A stretch of 64,000 nucleotides of DNA from Acanthaster planci (GCF_001949145.1 NW_019091430.1:1189907-1253906); one strand, 5' to 3'. Positions 39,201-54,200 are shown, numbered from the stretch's first letter. Notes: a model not told the origin generated them from the letters alone. Translations and numbers: made by a program.

Positions 39201-42200
39201 CGGGTAAGCCATGGAATCAATCTCTTTTGGAAGAGGTGTGGTTCATAGTAGAACCGGTGAGTGTTATCTCACTCTCCTGAGGACGGCCAGAGCATCCTGA
39301 CCGAAACGTTGAGTTAACACTCACCGGTTCTTTTAAGAACCACACCTCACCCAAAAGAGATTCATTCCATGGTGTACCCGCAAACCTATTTCTCAAGAAC
39401 AGCTTGTGTTCCTGGCTTGTTAGTTTGCATGGACTTTCATTACAAGAAAGAAGCATTCTTAATGGATCCCCGCTGTTCATAGGAATAATTGGCAGCAGTT
39501 TAAATAAAGCTAAACTTTCCTGGCAAAGACATTTCCTACTTGTTATTTGTTACATACTATTAAATATTTGCTGTAAATTCGCAAAAGCTGAAATATGTCT
39601 TCGCCAGTGAACTTTCCCCAGCCAATTTCTTGTGACTCCGAATTCTTTTTGCTTTCTAATTAGTTGAATTATGAGTTGACCCTTGGTTTAGAAAGCGATT
39701 GGTCCTTTTCAAAATGTATTTTTTTTTTTGCGTTGGGGAGATGTTAATTATATATATAACGGTTATTATTATATGCGTTGGGTAAGGGCAAAACCGTTAT
39801 ATATACGATTGGTCCTTATTCTTTATTACAGCAAATGCTGTGGAGTTTACTGTGGTCGCAAATCCTGCTGTCCTTGGTGACATTGGACACAACGATTCAT
39901 CCATCACTGCCTACAAGGGTGCGGGAGATACCACATCTGGTGTGTTGTTTGGCCGCCAGCTACCAACGGGAGGGACCAGCAATGACCCCCCTTCTGGATC
40001 AGTGGTACTGGCTGATCCGTCAACGGGATGTGCAGACAAATTGGTTTTACGATTACCAGGGGAAGATGGATTGAATAGAACAGGTGTCTTCTTCTCTGAG
40101 ATGATCAGTGATGACATCACTACCAGGGTACAGGTTGTCATCTTAAACAAAGGTGGAAATTATTTCAAAACATTTGTGTTAAAGAAGCTCTTGTTGTAGT
40201 TATGAGAAGTAATATCCTCGTTTCGTCTTTTGGTACTGAAGACTTATACGAGTAATTTCTAGTTCACACTGAGTTTTCTATCATTTCTTAATGCATGTAC
40301 TTTTACCAGCTTATACATTACCACAACTTATCTGTTTCCCAAATGTCAGGAAATAACATTCATGTGCGTCCTGTTCAACGAACACAGACGGCAAATATCG
40401 GAGAATCCGTAATGCTACAAATGCACGATGTTAACTCGCCAAGCACCGACTACAGGTGGAGGCATAACGGAGGCGACATCATTGAACCTTGGAACAACCT
40501 TCTAAACGTGTCAATTCCAAATGTAGCTGTGGAGAGTGAGGGAATATACGCCTGCTTTGCGTTAGGTCAAGAACATAAACAACTGCATGGCGTCATGAGA
40601 CTCATAGTTAGAGGTGTGTTTTCAACGGTAAAATCGTTTATAAGTATGTCATTACATGTACACGAATACTAATTTCATTTCTTTGTTGTCATTAACATTG
40701 GAAAGATGTGTGACACATCGTCAGATAAATTAACGAAACGTACCTGATAATGGGTTACATATTTATTTATACTGACATTGATGTAGTTCCCTAAGTGAGG
40801 TGAATTGTGGAGATATGTAAGCTTAAAGTATCAAAAACATGATGTCTTGTTTTTCTGCAGAGTGCTTGAAATTGCAAACTATTTTTCCCTTCAGATACTC
40901 CCTTTAACGATAAAGTTTTATAATTACTGTTAAAATGGTTGTCGACATATCAGGTTGTCCCTCTGGATTGTGGGACCCACCTTCGTGTCTGAGAACCTGC
41001 CCTCGATGCTACAATGGTGGCGTATGTAACGATAAATCAGGTACCTGTGTTTGTCCCCCGGGATTCAGTGGAAACAGTTGCGAGCAAGGTAAATAAAATG
41101 AATGCTTTCCAGACGCTTGGTGGCAGCAAACAGATATACCATCAAGGATCGATCATTTGTTTTGTATTATATTAATCTCGACGATGCCTTAAATATAGTG
41201 TTTATTGTAGTATATAATCATTATAACAGATTTGTACACGGCTTGAAATACCTTTATTTAGCCTCTTCTTAATTTTAATTGCATTTTTTTATGTGTTGAT
41301 CCCTTAGAAGAAAGAAGGAAAATTTTGTAAACCAGGATTGGGAAGACCTAATTTCGAAAATGATTACTTACATTTATTGTAACTTTTTATCTTGACTTGT
41401 GTTTCTTTGAATACTGCAGCACACGGTCGTCATGTGTTTGGCAAAATGGCTGATCAGCGATGTTCCCCAAGCACTGATGCACATCACGACGCTTGCCGGG
41501 GGCGTTTGTTCTGTCTACCAGACCCTTATGGATGCTCCTGTGCTGCAGGTTACAAAGGATTAGACTGTATGCAAGGTATCATGTTAACACATGAAATCAT
41601 ATTGTCTCCCGAAACAAGGTGATCTAATCTGTCAGAGGAACGTCAATTTGGTAGATAAAAGAGTCGACCCTGCTATTAGTCTACGTTCACAAGTCCCCGT
41701 TTCTTGAAGCTAATAGAAAGGTTTTAACTTTCCAAACATTAAACGTTTGCTTACATGTCAATTAATATTTAGATTTTGTTGTGCTCTGTCTCATATACTG
41801 TACAACGATAAACTGCTTGTTACGTTTTGTTGTTTCTGTTGTCAATATCAAATGTAAGATTGTAATGATGGGACGTTTGGTGCGGATTGCAAACAGACTT
41901 GTCACTGTGCAGCGGGAGGAACGTGCAGTAAAGATACAGGAGAATGCAGCATGGGTGAGTTCATAGTTGTTCGACATTCATAGTAATGAATTAATAATTA
42001 ATATTTTGCTGTAACAATTAGTCTTATAATAGGCACTGTGATTAAATTGAATATATTATATACAATAATCCTTTTAAAAATTAAACTTTACGTTCGTCTA
42101 TCTCTTGTCAGGTTGTATGGCATCATATTTGGGAAGCAACTGTCAGTGCTCAAGTAAGTTAAATTGACAATAATCAGTCAACTATTACATAAGTAAAGCT

Positions 42201-45200
42201 AAAAGAGTCAAAAGAAGTTGTTCCAAAAAGCCCATGAAATGGTGATATTTCAAACCAAGCGGACGCAGTATTTCATTAGAAACATATTCCAGGTTTTTGT
42301 GAAGGATGGAGTTTATTTAATTTTCTCTAAAAGGCCGTTCCAAATGTTTGGAATCAGATACAGTCAGAGGTATGGCATTCAGGGATATTATAGTGCCAAG
42401 GTATTGTTTTGGGTAATGTATTTTCTGTTTTGATTGCATAATAACAGAGTTGCTTAAATTGGTCCTTAGCTCAGAATGGCGTAATCGGTCTTGAAGTGAC
42501 GTCGGGCGACCCTCATCAACTGTTCGTTACGTGGCAACCAGATCCGTGTGCTTTTGGCTACGAATTCACAACCAGGGACGAGTGTGAAGACATTATATCC
42601 CAAGAATTGATATCGGAAAACGGTTACCATTTCGTTAGTGGTCTAGCGTCCCCATTGAGCCACAGAGTTTACATAAGACCAATGTACTCAGATGATGAAC
42701 GAGGACCCGAGGTTACATTTCCACGAATAACAAGTGAGCCCCCAGTTTCATGACGGTAGATTAACGTCTTACGCTACTTATTGATCCTTTATTTAAAACG
42801 ATCACTAAATGCATGTGTGCTGAGCTCCAACGGTTGAATGTTTATCTTTTGACGAATAGCTGTGCATAGTTTTGGTGATACGTTCAGAATACTTTCAATG
42901 ATTTGTGTAAATTTCAGAGCCAACTCTGGCCCCAGTTGACGTGAATCTCAACTCAGCAACACCATACAGTCTGAGTTTCTCCTGGAGTAAGCCACCTTGT
43001 GGAAGCCGAGGTGGCATCATCATAGGCTACACGTACAAACTGACTGAAGTAAGCCCGGAATCCCAAGCAGTCATTCAGTCAGTGACATCAGAGGAATCGG
43101 TGACCTTCGAAGATTTAACGCCGCTGACTGAGTACAGTTTTCAGGTGGCTGCCAATACCATTGCGGGAGCTGGACCGCGTAGTCAGGCTGAAGTGGAGAC
43201 AACTTTAAGATGTCAGTTAATTTCCAGTATAAGTCTACTTTGTAAACAGCATCACAAAGATTGCCAAATAACTTGTGTAATCTGTTTTCGTTTCCTTTCA
43301 AATTCGTTCTTTTGATCAAATCTCTTGTCTATTTGATATTTTGAAATCATTTCAATTTGAAGTGTGAAAAATTGAACATTTTAGTATATTTTGTCATTTA
43401 ACATTCACGCTCACGTGTACATTATCCCTTCCTGAGAAGTACTGGCAAATTTTGTGTCTGTTCAACCCCTTAGTTAAGTGTATAGAAAATGGCAATGGTT
43501 TTGAAGGGAATGAAACTCTTTTCTTCATACAAAGAGACTCCAGAGAAACAGTGTTTCATCTGCACCATTATCAATATCAAACCTTAGACTATCATTAATA
43601 CTATTTGGCGTCAGAGTGCCGTCATTTTCCTTCTGTTATGATCCTCCTTTCTATCTGAATGCATGCTGGTATGTTGCCTGTAAGTAAACTCACAGGATTT
43701 GTCCGCATAGTATTTTTCTCCGTACTGCATTGTTCCCATTCTCCTCCTGCAACAATAGTTTTTCATTAATACGATGGTAAGGTAGTGAAGTTCACTTTCT
43801 CTTTCCAATGTTTTGATGCCGTACTCAATCAACATTAAGACCCTTTGCAACATATTAAAATCAAGGTTATATATGTAAAGGTGGAACAACATCTTTTTGT
43901 ACTTTGCAGTTCCTGCCTCGTCATCACTTGCTTGGGGAGCGGCAGTTGCTGTTGTGATCCTGATTCTGTTGGCAGTAATAGTAGTTATAGTGGTCTATAA
44001 AAGGTAAAATCTATACATCTGTCTAGGCAGCCACGATTTACGAATCAGCTATGGAAAGGGATTCTCATAGTCAAGCCTTGTAAATTGTAGCTTGTTTGCT
44101 TATCCAGACAGAGCAGAAGCACCTCCTCGTCGGTCGAAGAGCTATGTTGGTCGGGAAAGTTTATTTTGTTCAGTTCCTACCAAAGGAGCCTCCGTTGTTT
44201 AGAAACTTGCGTCCTCTATTGATCCAGCTCGGGGCTCCCAAAGACAAGCGGACCGATATAACGCCTGAACTGGGGCGCTGGGAAGGACTCATGGCCTTAC
44301 ACAAATTTTAGTGAAGCGAGTACGTCACACGGGGTCACAGCAAACGACTTGCAGAGCATTGTGGAAATTTCTGCCGGGCGTGCGTGCTCGCTCAATGCGT
44401 TACAAAAGCGGCGGTTGTCAATTCGATATTTTTTTTTTCATTTCCTTCGTCATTGCTGAAAACATTCTCACTACACTTTATTCAAAATTGATCAAGATAA
44501 ACAATTATGTAAATTATACCGTGATCAGTGATACTTATTGAAAAGATAAATTACCACTCTGTGATTATACCAAGGCCATGTTTTTATCATATAAGCAACA
44601 CTTTGCCCGTGCCAAAGCACTGTCATGGACGAAGTCAAACTTTAAATAACGCTCGGCTAACAGGAAGTGATAACCTCGCGGTCACAGGTCGTGCACAATG
44701 TAGCCAATCACAGTGCAAAGCCATCAGCCATTTCCAGTGCCCTGCTCTAGCGCTGGGCTTCGAGCGAATATAACGCACTGGAAAGAATAGTTCTCAAGTA
44801 CTTCGTTCAATATTTCATGTTGTGAGTATCCATAAAATGACAGATTGGGAAATTCAAAATTGAACTGATAACTTTTAAAATTCTTATTATAGAAGAAGCC
44901 ACGCACAGAGGGGACATTCTAACGTTCGTGGTGATACGCCTTCGCAGAAGACAAAAAGAACATTGGAACTTGGTAGGTTTTAAAGTTATTTCCAAATTCA
45001 CTTCACGGTTTAAAATCAACTTGTTATCTAAATGTACAGCAAGCTTTTTGTCTTGTTCTCACAGCAAGGCATTAGATAGCAAGATGCTCTGCAGCTTTTA
45101 TTCTGTCATATTACGAGAGAATGTGTTACGTAAACTGTTATATGCAAATCTTCTCACACCAGCTGTACTTTATGTGTAGCATGGAAATGAATTCAAATGA

Positions 45201-48200
45201 AGTTATTTTAGATACTTATGCCCCGGAAGTCAAGATTCTTTTCGAACGTCATTTTATGTCCAGACGTGTCCTACCAGGTTCCAAAGCCCACCCAACAACC
45301 CGCACCCTACGCTTGTCTAGGCGATGGTGTAATTAGCATACAGACCCAAATAAAGGTGAATGGAGCCAGACCTGATACCTCGCAGACATCAGAATCGGAT
45401 CCTTCTGCATACGCAATTATCAACGATACTTTAGCTGAGAAGTCCACCTCAGGAGTGGCTGCACTAAGTCTGAAGCCCAAACATCATCAGAAACCAGCTG
45501 CATTACCCCAACCAGCTGCAGAGGACGATACGTATGAGGTTCCAGAGTCTGGGGCATGCTCTTGTATAGTGGCAGGTGAATTTGAAATGCCTTCTGCACC
45601 TTCCGACGAGCCTTATCTGGTACCCTCTACCTCCCAACCAGCAAGGGAAGGTGATTCACGTGAACAGTGGAAGCAACAGTCGGACAGTCAGATTTCAGCA
45701 GTAGATATTGACAAGCTCGCAGAATACATCCACAGGAAGGAGCGGGCCGGTCAAAATGGTTTCCCTGCTGACTTCAAAGTAGGTACAAATGTACTCATAA
45801 GTGCTGCTTTGTTTAGAAATACTATCACAGGGAAAGACTACCCCGACATGAAGGGGGCACGAGCGAAGTGATAGACATGTCTCAATATTACACGAACAAA
45901 TGATGCATGAAGTCTATATCCCTTTATCCCTCTAGAAAAACACGATTGTAAGATTTCTTAAACTTGTAAAAAAGACCACATTTTGCCCAAGTTAATCTAG
46001 AGCCGTAAACAACAGTCGAACAGCTGAGTGCTTAAAGCAATATATGAGTTTGATTGAAAAAACAGCTAAGTAGGAATCAAAGATTCAAAAGTGCTGAATT
46101 TTAAGTCTATTAGGATGATTCTGATATTTTTACCGCCAGACTCTTCCAGATGGTCAGTTACATCCTGCGACTGCTGCAATGAAACCGCATAACAAAGCTA
46201 AGAACTTCAGTGTAGGCCTCTTTGCCTGTAAGTATTGGTTAACATGGAAATGGCTGTTTGGTGCCACATAATGAATATGTCATAAGAGTAATGAAGCGTA
46301 CTTAGCATTTTAATTGCTTATAAAATGCTTAAAAAATCCTTTTAAGGTTTACCTGCCCAATAAGTATTGTTAATTGGCACACACTGCCGTGTATTGCAGT
46401 ATCATGGGTAATACGAACGGTAAACTAACAACTTCTGTGAGAATAAAATTTTCTTAGCTCAGTCTATTATAAGAATATGTCAGAATCCACCAATTGTCCC
46501 ATAAAAATCGGTTATTGAAAAATCAATATCTTTGTAAAATCTTGTAATTGCCATTTTCCCCAAAATCTTTGTCATGCTGTAAACAAAACAATACAAGTTG
46601 AACTACAATTATATGGGATTCCAAATTGAACAGACTCTGGAAAGAAATTAATTCCTTTTTGTCGATGTTGTTAGATGACCATTCTCGTGTTGTGTTGGAA
46701 CCATTGGAAAGCGATCCTCATTCGGATTACATTAACGCCAGCTATGTCGATGTAAGTACATGTATGAATAAACCTTCAAATACATTGTGTTTTTGTTAAC
46801 CTAATCATACACAAAGATACAGTGGTTTAAGACAGACTTATGGAAGATAAGCTGTACTAGGCCTACTCGAACATGTGTGGGCTCGGATGAAATTGGGGGA
46901 GGAGAAATCGATTGAAATGTAATTCGTGGGTTAGAGTCATTAGTGTTTGCATGACGATTGAGACTGTGTGTCTGTGTGACTTGGCTGCAGCTCAAGACCA
47001 ACAGTGCCTGCCCAACAACGGCTGCGCATGAAATTTGAACCTGTATCAAATTGTAGAAAAGAGAGGCCTTGGTTTAAAGCACCCACAATCGCATTCCGTT
47101 AGGGTGCGCTGGGATCAAGCTTTGTGAATAGCTATTTCGTGACGGCTAATTAAAACGTACAAAGTATGCATGCAGCACATGGTCATACAAAATAAATGGA
47201 AGTGAGTCAAGGAACAGTTGTTTAACCTTAGGAGAGACATGCATTTTGCGACCTTGAACATAGCCTTGGTCAAGGCGTTCGGCATTCGTCGAGGCGCACG
47301 GCAACGCGCACCTGTGGCTCGAAATCAAGGTGAAGAGCGACCTTACGCGGTCTACGAAATATGCAAATCAGCTGAACCAGGACGAACGCCTTGGTGCAAC
47401 CGTCCGCGGAAGCCTATGTCTTTCTTCACTTTTGCACTATATTTTCTAGCGCATTACGTCTTAAGTCTGTGCGAATATGACTAGATGCAGGCGTGCGATG
47501 AGTGCACTGTAGTAGTAAGGGATTAGACAGTTCAAGCGTGGCCCCCTTTTCCACCCTCTTCCTCCCACCACCCTCACTCACCCGCGCCGGGTTTCCCAAT
47601 TCACTCACCCTGACCTTTGACCTTACATCTGCACAAACAACCCCGGCGCGTCTACTGCACAAACACTTTGACCATCAAAAAAAAGGGGGGGGGGAATTCC
47701 CGACTCCTACTTGAACCATCCAGTTTACAACTGTCTTAAATAAACGGACTATATATAAAAACAATGTCTAACCAAACCTACATCGTTACCGACGACTACA
47801 AACGACTCAATGCCAACAAATGCGATCCCAACGTTACCTTTGGTCCTTTTGACCCGAGGAATTTAATCATTTCAAAACCCGTGATTAAAAACGGTAAACA
47901 TGCAACGGTATGCAACTCGCCTATCTTTTTATCACCACAACGGACGAGAAAAAAGCCTGTTCATTATGACGACTGAACCCTGTTATGGTATAAACTCACA
48001 TTATAATACGGTACTAGGGACAAAATTCCAGAAAATATCACAGGCTGTCAAATCTGCTACCAAATTGATCAAGACACTGAGAACATACTCGATCACATAA
48101 ATTTAGCCGTTTACAGATTCATCGAATCTCAAGTTGGTATCAAATCTAACATTCCGTCTAATATCATAAACGCCTACAAAGCCAGTCGCAAAATTGATGG

Positions 48201-51200
48201 CCATAATAAAATAGAGTACGTAGTTAAACCACCTTACACGACCAAGCACCGAATGTACGTTAAAATAGATCCCTATGCTTCCCTATTTGATCACCGCAAA
48301 AGACCCATTGACTCGTCAAATATCGAGAAAATTACCGATAAGAGATGTGACGCGCAATCTTTATTTGCCCAAAATTTAAGACGTATACTGCGGTACTCAC
48401 GGTTCACTGTCATGTGGAGCCAGTGTCAGGTATAAAGTATCAGCGGGTATGTTGAAAATTAGAAAAGACGTTCTTATTTCAAATAAATCTGTACTACAAG
48501 CGGTTAGTAGATCAGGGCCTGAAGATGAGTTTGAAGATTGAGAAAAAATGAGATTTATTTTGAAGATCTGTAAAAATGAGAGATGGAAAACACTGAAGAT
48601 TCGAGAAAAAATGAAAAAAATATTTTAGAACCTTATATAAAAACAGACATGGAAAACACTGAAGATTTGAGAGAACAAATTCAACCATTTGATCTTAGTA
48701 AAACTTTTTAAAAATATAAACATAAAACTGGCCAAAACATTAATGGTCAATTTTGCTCAGACGTGAAAGCGTGCCGTAACTTAATTGACTGTAAAAATTG
48801 TAAATCTACCACGATTCATTCATAGTGGTTTTTGTTTAGATTGCTTTCATGTAAAAAAAGTTTAAAATGCAAATATTGCCATTACTGTTTGTATTGCTAT
48901 GACTGTGAAGATTGTTATGACTTTGCATGTTGTTAATCTTGCGAAAGCTGTAATGATTGTTACGACTGTAAAAAATGTGTTCGGTGCTTTAATTGCTATG
49001 ATTGCAGTTGTTGTGTATATTGTATAGGTCTGTTTGACAAACAATTTTTAATATTTATTGACGACAAATATAGTGGCCATTATAGAAGATTAAAACTTAT
49101 TACAGACAAAAACTTTGAACCAGAAACAGATTTAGACAAGAGGTTGGTAAAATTAGGACTAATGATCGACGCCTGAACCAAGACCACCACGACTAGAAAA
49201 TACATGCAGCACGACATAATGGAAAGAGATGATAGATACATATCCCGACGTTTTGGACTAGTGTTGGGATTTGTTTGTTCATGCGCACCAGAAAACGTGG
49301 GCGGTAAATATTACCAGCGTTACATTTGGAAAAAACACACCGCCACCAAAATTGAGACAAACTTTAATAGAGTATAAGGTTCAATTGTCGCGCGAACAAT
49401 CGAGTGAGATAAAATATGAAATAAAACGAGTTTTAGATTGCAAAATCTCTAGAGGTAAACCGTTGAAGGCTTTAATCGCGGTATTTTATCAAGACGTAAC
49501 CGGGGAAGACGAATCTAACGTAAAAGACTTATTTCAAGTCTTGGATAAGCACTGGGAAAACGCCGTTGCAAGTTTTTAAAAAATCTATTTTTAAAACGTA
49601 TAATTTAAAAATGGAGGCTCACACTTTTTACTTATGTCAAAATCCTCAAACGTTTAAATTGAAAAATGTCATCGATAATTCAAAGGGTGATAAGGTAATC
49701 ATAGTTGAAAACATATTATTTGAAAGAGGCGATACATTGGAATCGGTTAAACTCGCGTCTATCTATTGCCCCCAATTAGACAAAAACTTTTTTACAACGG
49801 GCAATTGTTTGACCTGTTACAAGTGATTCAACAAATCGATATTTTCGTAGCGATTTTGAAACGCCCAGAAAATTGCAACCTAAAAATATAGGCGAGTTAA
49901 CTTTTCACCTCAGATCAGAAAATGGGGGACTGATAATTTATTGAGCTGAAAATAATATAAAGTGTATAATTTAAAAAGATGACGACTTATATTTATCTGG
50001 ATTTAACAGAATCAAACGTGACAAAAATTTACCGCCTTCAAAAAATCGAAGGCTCAAAGAGAACGTGACGCGCGCGAGACTAGCTACAAAAAGATTAAAC
50101 GGATTTTAAAGGCATCGGCTACGTAGAGTACGGAGTAGAAGCATCAGGCGCTACTTCGGCAGCCATCGGATTCCCGCTATTTTTGGAGTCATTAGGGCAT
50201 CGTGATCGCCGCGTTTGGCACTTACGCGATGTTAAAATATGCCACGCATAGACTAAACCATAAAACCAAAAAACACGATCGAACTCGCGTACTCGCAGAC
50301 GCTAAACTAAACACGATCGACAAATACGTCTCACACGCGATTGAAGACGGTGACATATCACAGGAAGAATTTGTACTGATTTTATCCGAGCTGAAAAAAA
50401 TTAATGAAAGGAAAGAAAAGATCAGGTTAAGTACGAGCACCAAACTGCAAGAAACAAAATCGACGAGTAAAGTGGAATTTTACGAAAAGTCAATGAAAGA
50501 GTTGAAGCCCTCGCCAACGAACGAGAGGCCGTTTTAAAAAAAGATCTTTTAAAAAACTTGGGGAGTAAGTTTTACAAAGTCGGTTAGGTACGAAGATCAA
50601 CCACAGTCGTATCAAACGAGCGAACCAACGGCACCTCCTTTTAAAGACGTATAAAATAAATGGGAGCTAATTTTACTCATTTATCGATCGTAGTCGATAA
50701 GGACAACTCGTTTTCGGCCGAGTTTCCCAATTTAACGCACGCGTATAGATTACCGAAAGTAACGACGAATGAAGCAGTAAATCGTAGGACAACTGATCCA
50801 ATATCATTTTATCAAAATCAATTTAATTTCGCGGTTTATCGCGCGACGACTGCCTGCGGGGTAGGTTTTGATCTACTGACCGATCCCAATCCGTATGTGT
50901 CAGCGCTGTTTAATTATTGGGATTAGGAACTGCTTATTATTACGACAACAGTTACGTACCTGTCCCTGGTAAAATTACGACGCGCACGACTTACACGTGA
51001 CAATGGCAAATACGCGGAGTCTACCTTCATGGGCTTGGGTTGCAACGGCAATTTGTTATGGTCGTGGACTCCTTAATCAATTCAGAGCCCGATCTCGAAC
51101 AATCGAAAAACCAATTTCAAGATTCGTTGCAGTACGCAAAAACACCTTTAAACTTCGTAAGTCGCCTCAGGGTTGTACTTGGTGCCCTTGGACATGGACT

Positions 51201-54200
51201 TACGCATCGGTACGTTTGAAGGTTACAACAACAATTTACAAATTGCGACCAAAGACAAGCAGACTGGTTATGTGCAGAGCTTAAATTTGGAGCCTGAGAT
51301 CGAATACAATTTTGCGGGTGACGCGCTAGCCGTAGAAGAACCTTTACCTGTAAAGTCAACTCCAAAGCCGACTATCTTACCAGAAAAGAAGCCATTAGAC
51401 ATCAAAAAGACAAAGAACTGTCTTTAACCGTAGGAGCTATTGCCGTAGGTGTAATAGGTTTCATGTTGTATAAAGTATTAACTTACAATCTTAGAAAAAT
51501 AAAAGGCGTAAAAAATCTCCATCCCAGATTTGAGAAGGGGTTTAATTTTTTTTTGGCCTAACTTTACCTACTTTACCTACTCTACCCTAAACCAACTACT
51601 TCACCCTCTTCACGTACGTCAAAATCAAAACAACCACGCCACGTAGAATATCCATCCTAAGATACTACCTTTTATAATCCCGGTAATGCCGCAAGCGTTT
51701 TCAATACGAGTTTTTTTAATACATTTGCCAAGTTCCATAATTGTCGTTTAATCCAATCGTCCATTCCGCCTTTTGACGGAGGTTCAAGCGTTGGTGCCGG
51801 TGTCGGTTTTGGCCTCAGTTCAGGTTCAGGTGCTGGAGTTCCCGCGGCCTTTACGCTCGCGGCCACGCTTGCTATGATTGTACTGACGGCCAATCCAAAA
51901 GCAGTTAAAATGCTTACGATCGTGACGCCTTGTTCTTTAAACAAAGTTCGAATCTTCTTGCGTAATGTTAAATCGCCACCCAACACCGCTGTAATTGTTT
52001 CCTTGATACGATTAATTTTAGTACGAATCTGACCCGCGTTCGTATCGATGGCTTCTAGCCTGCCCCGTCTTTCGAATCGTAGGTCGTTTAACTCCCGTTG
52101 AAGTTCTGCACGTTCTCCAGGCGACTGCGCTTCTTCTAACTCGTTTTCAAATTGTTGAATCTTGGCGTCTAACTGATCTAACTTACCTAGGTTTACAATT
52201 AATTCTACTTTGTACGCCAGAAGCCATCAAATTAGACCAAGTGAAACAAGCACCGAGTGCGCCTCTTAATAACAACTCAAAGAGAGCTTCCTTCAGACGT
52301 TTTAGTTAGGTATTTGTACTACCCGGGTGAGCAGGAGGGAGGCACCGTCAGAAGAGCGACCGATCCAATTTGGCCCGTGGACGTTTATCAAGTCGAGAAG
52401 CGCACCAGTCAGTTTAAGCGATCCGGGGGTAAAAAAGTAAAACGAACGGACCAAATAGAAGTTATGTCAAAGAAGAGCTTCAAGTAGTACCCGAGGATAC
52501 CGAATAACCGCCCGAGAAAGTTTAGTTTTTTGTGGGCCGGACTAACAGAGAATCAGTGTCTGTGTAAAGTAAACTTATTTTGTCGTCGAAATCAGCTTTT
52601 AACGTGTTATAATAGAAATCGTGCATTAACGTTTTAGATAGGTCGAGCACGCTCACTCTGCAGTAAATGGGCTTGTTCAGCTTGGTCTTTACTCGGTACA
52701 TTTCCACGAATGAGAGGTCGCACTCTTTAAACGGAACAGTACTTTTTTAGTTCGGTTTAAACGTTAATTTTTTGTACTTATCTGCGTCTTGTACGTCTCT
52801 CAATAAACGATCGTCCATTCGGAATCTGACGTTTTCCATAGTCTTGCCAAAAACCTAGTTGTTCATCAGTTTTAAAAAGTTTTTCTCAAAATCAGACTTT
52901 GCTAATTTGCGTAGCTCAGTGTTTTTATCGATGTAGCTCTTCATCCAAGGCCATTGTTTAAACGACATGACGCGGTGTACCTGTTTTAACTGGAGGCCAA
53001 GTTCCAAGTACTTTTGCAACGTGCGATAATGAACTACGTATTTATGTTTTATGGCCAACGTGGCTACGAGTTTGTCTACAGAAGTTACCTTCTCACCTTT
53101 GTTAATCAAGTTATTTTGGTAGCTTGAAACCATTCATTGGGCACTACTAAGTTTTCAGGTGCTAGTGGGAAGGCGTTGTGTGAAGAATGTAAGTGCTTTG
53201 GGTAGTCTAAAGTGACTTCAAACATGTACCCAAGCGTGTCATTTGGTAGAATTTTATAAATAAACTCGGGAGTAAATTTGTTTAAGCTTTTAAGCCACTG
53301 AACTCACCCATTGGTAAAGGCTGACTCATGGCCCATCCGTATAAATTGTTCGCGTCTAAATACATGATATGTGACTCTGGTTGAGTTGGGTCTTAGTCAG
53401 GTAGGCCCGGATTGTTCGCTTTGGCAAAACGCTTTGCACCCACGCTCGATATACCGCCTCGTTTGGCCTTTCAAAAACAGGTGCTGGTTTGTGTCTGTCA
53501 AGAGTTCCAGTTTAAAACCCGAGTGCTTTAACAGAGCATCCCACGATAGGCCCGGTGAAGTGTAATAGTTGGCTGGGTCAAGGCCGTAGTTTTGTTTACA
53601 GACTTTGTGGAAGTTCTCAAATACACCCACTAGTAGTAATACGTCCGTTTCCACGTATAGGTCGTGGTAGTCGCCTAGGTTTTGGCAGTTGAACGTTTGC
53701 CATACTGTTTGGGCTCGGGCATGCTCTTTATCGGTCACAGTGGACTGCTTCAGAGAACTGTAAAAAGCTGATTGGGGAGGGGAGTTGTGGTTCTCCAAAT
53801 TTATTAAACGAGTCTATGTATTCGCAAGGGTAAATTCCCTTTTCTAAAAGCATACCCGTTTTTCTGGAAATCTTCCGCGAAGTAAGTTAAAATCATCGGG
53901 TAAACAATTTCTAACCAGTCGATCTAGCGAAGCCGCCATGGATTGAAAGGAGTCTAGCAACCTGAGTTGGCCAATTGGAAACGGGATGTAGTTCTGTGTG
54001 TTTTTAGCAATTAATTTTATTTCTTCTCCGTTAAACTCTTGAGCGCCTTGCATGATTAAATGTGCGTCATATTTTTTCAAAGTTGTGCAAAATTACTGGA
54101 ATGGGTGTTTGATACGGAACGACTTTAAGTTTTAAGTTGCAGAAAGCATGTGCTGGGCCTCGGTACTTACTCGTCACGTGACAGTGATCTCTGACCTTTC

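Noticed and set aside
44112-44240. Possible alternative exon after the membrane exon (AG at 44106-44107, phase 2)
   Set aside because: The reading has no domain and ends in a stop without a convincing donor; exon 20 at 44893 fits phase and composition better.
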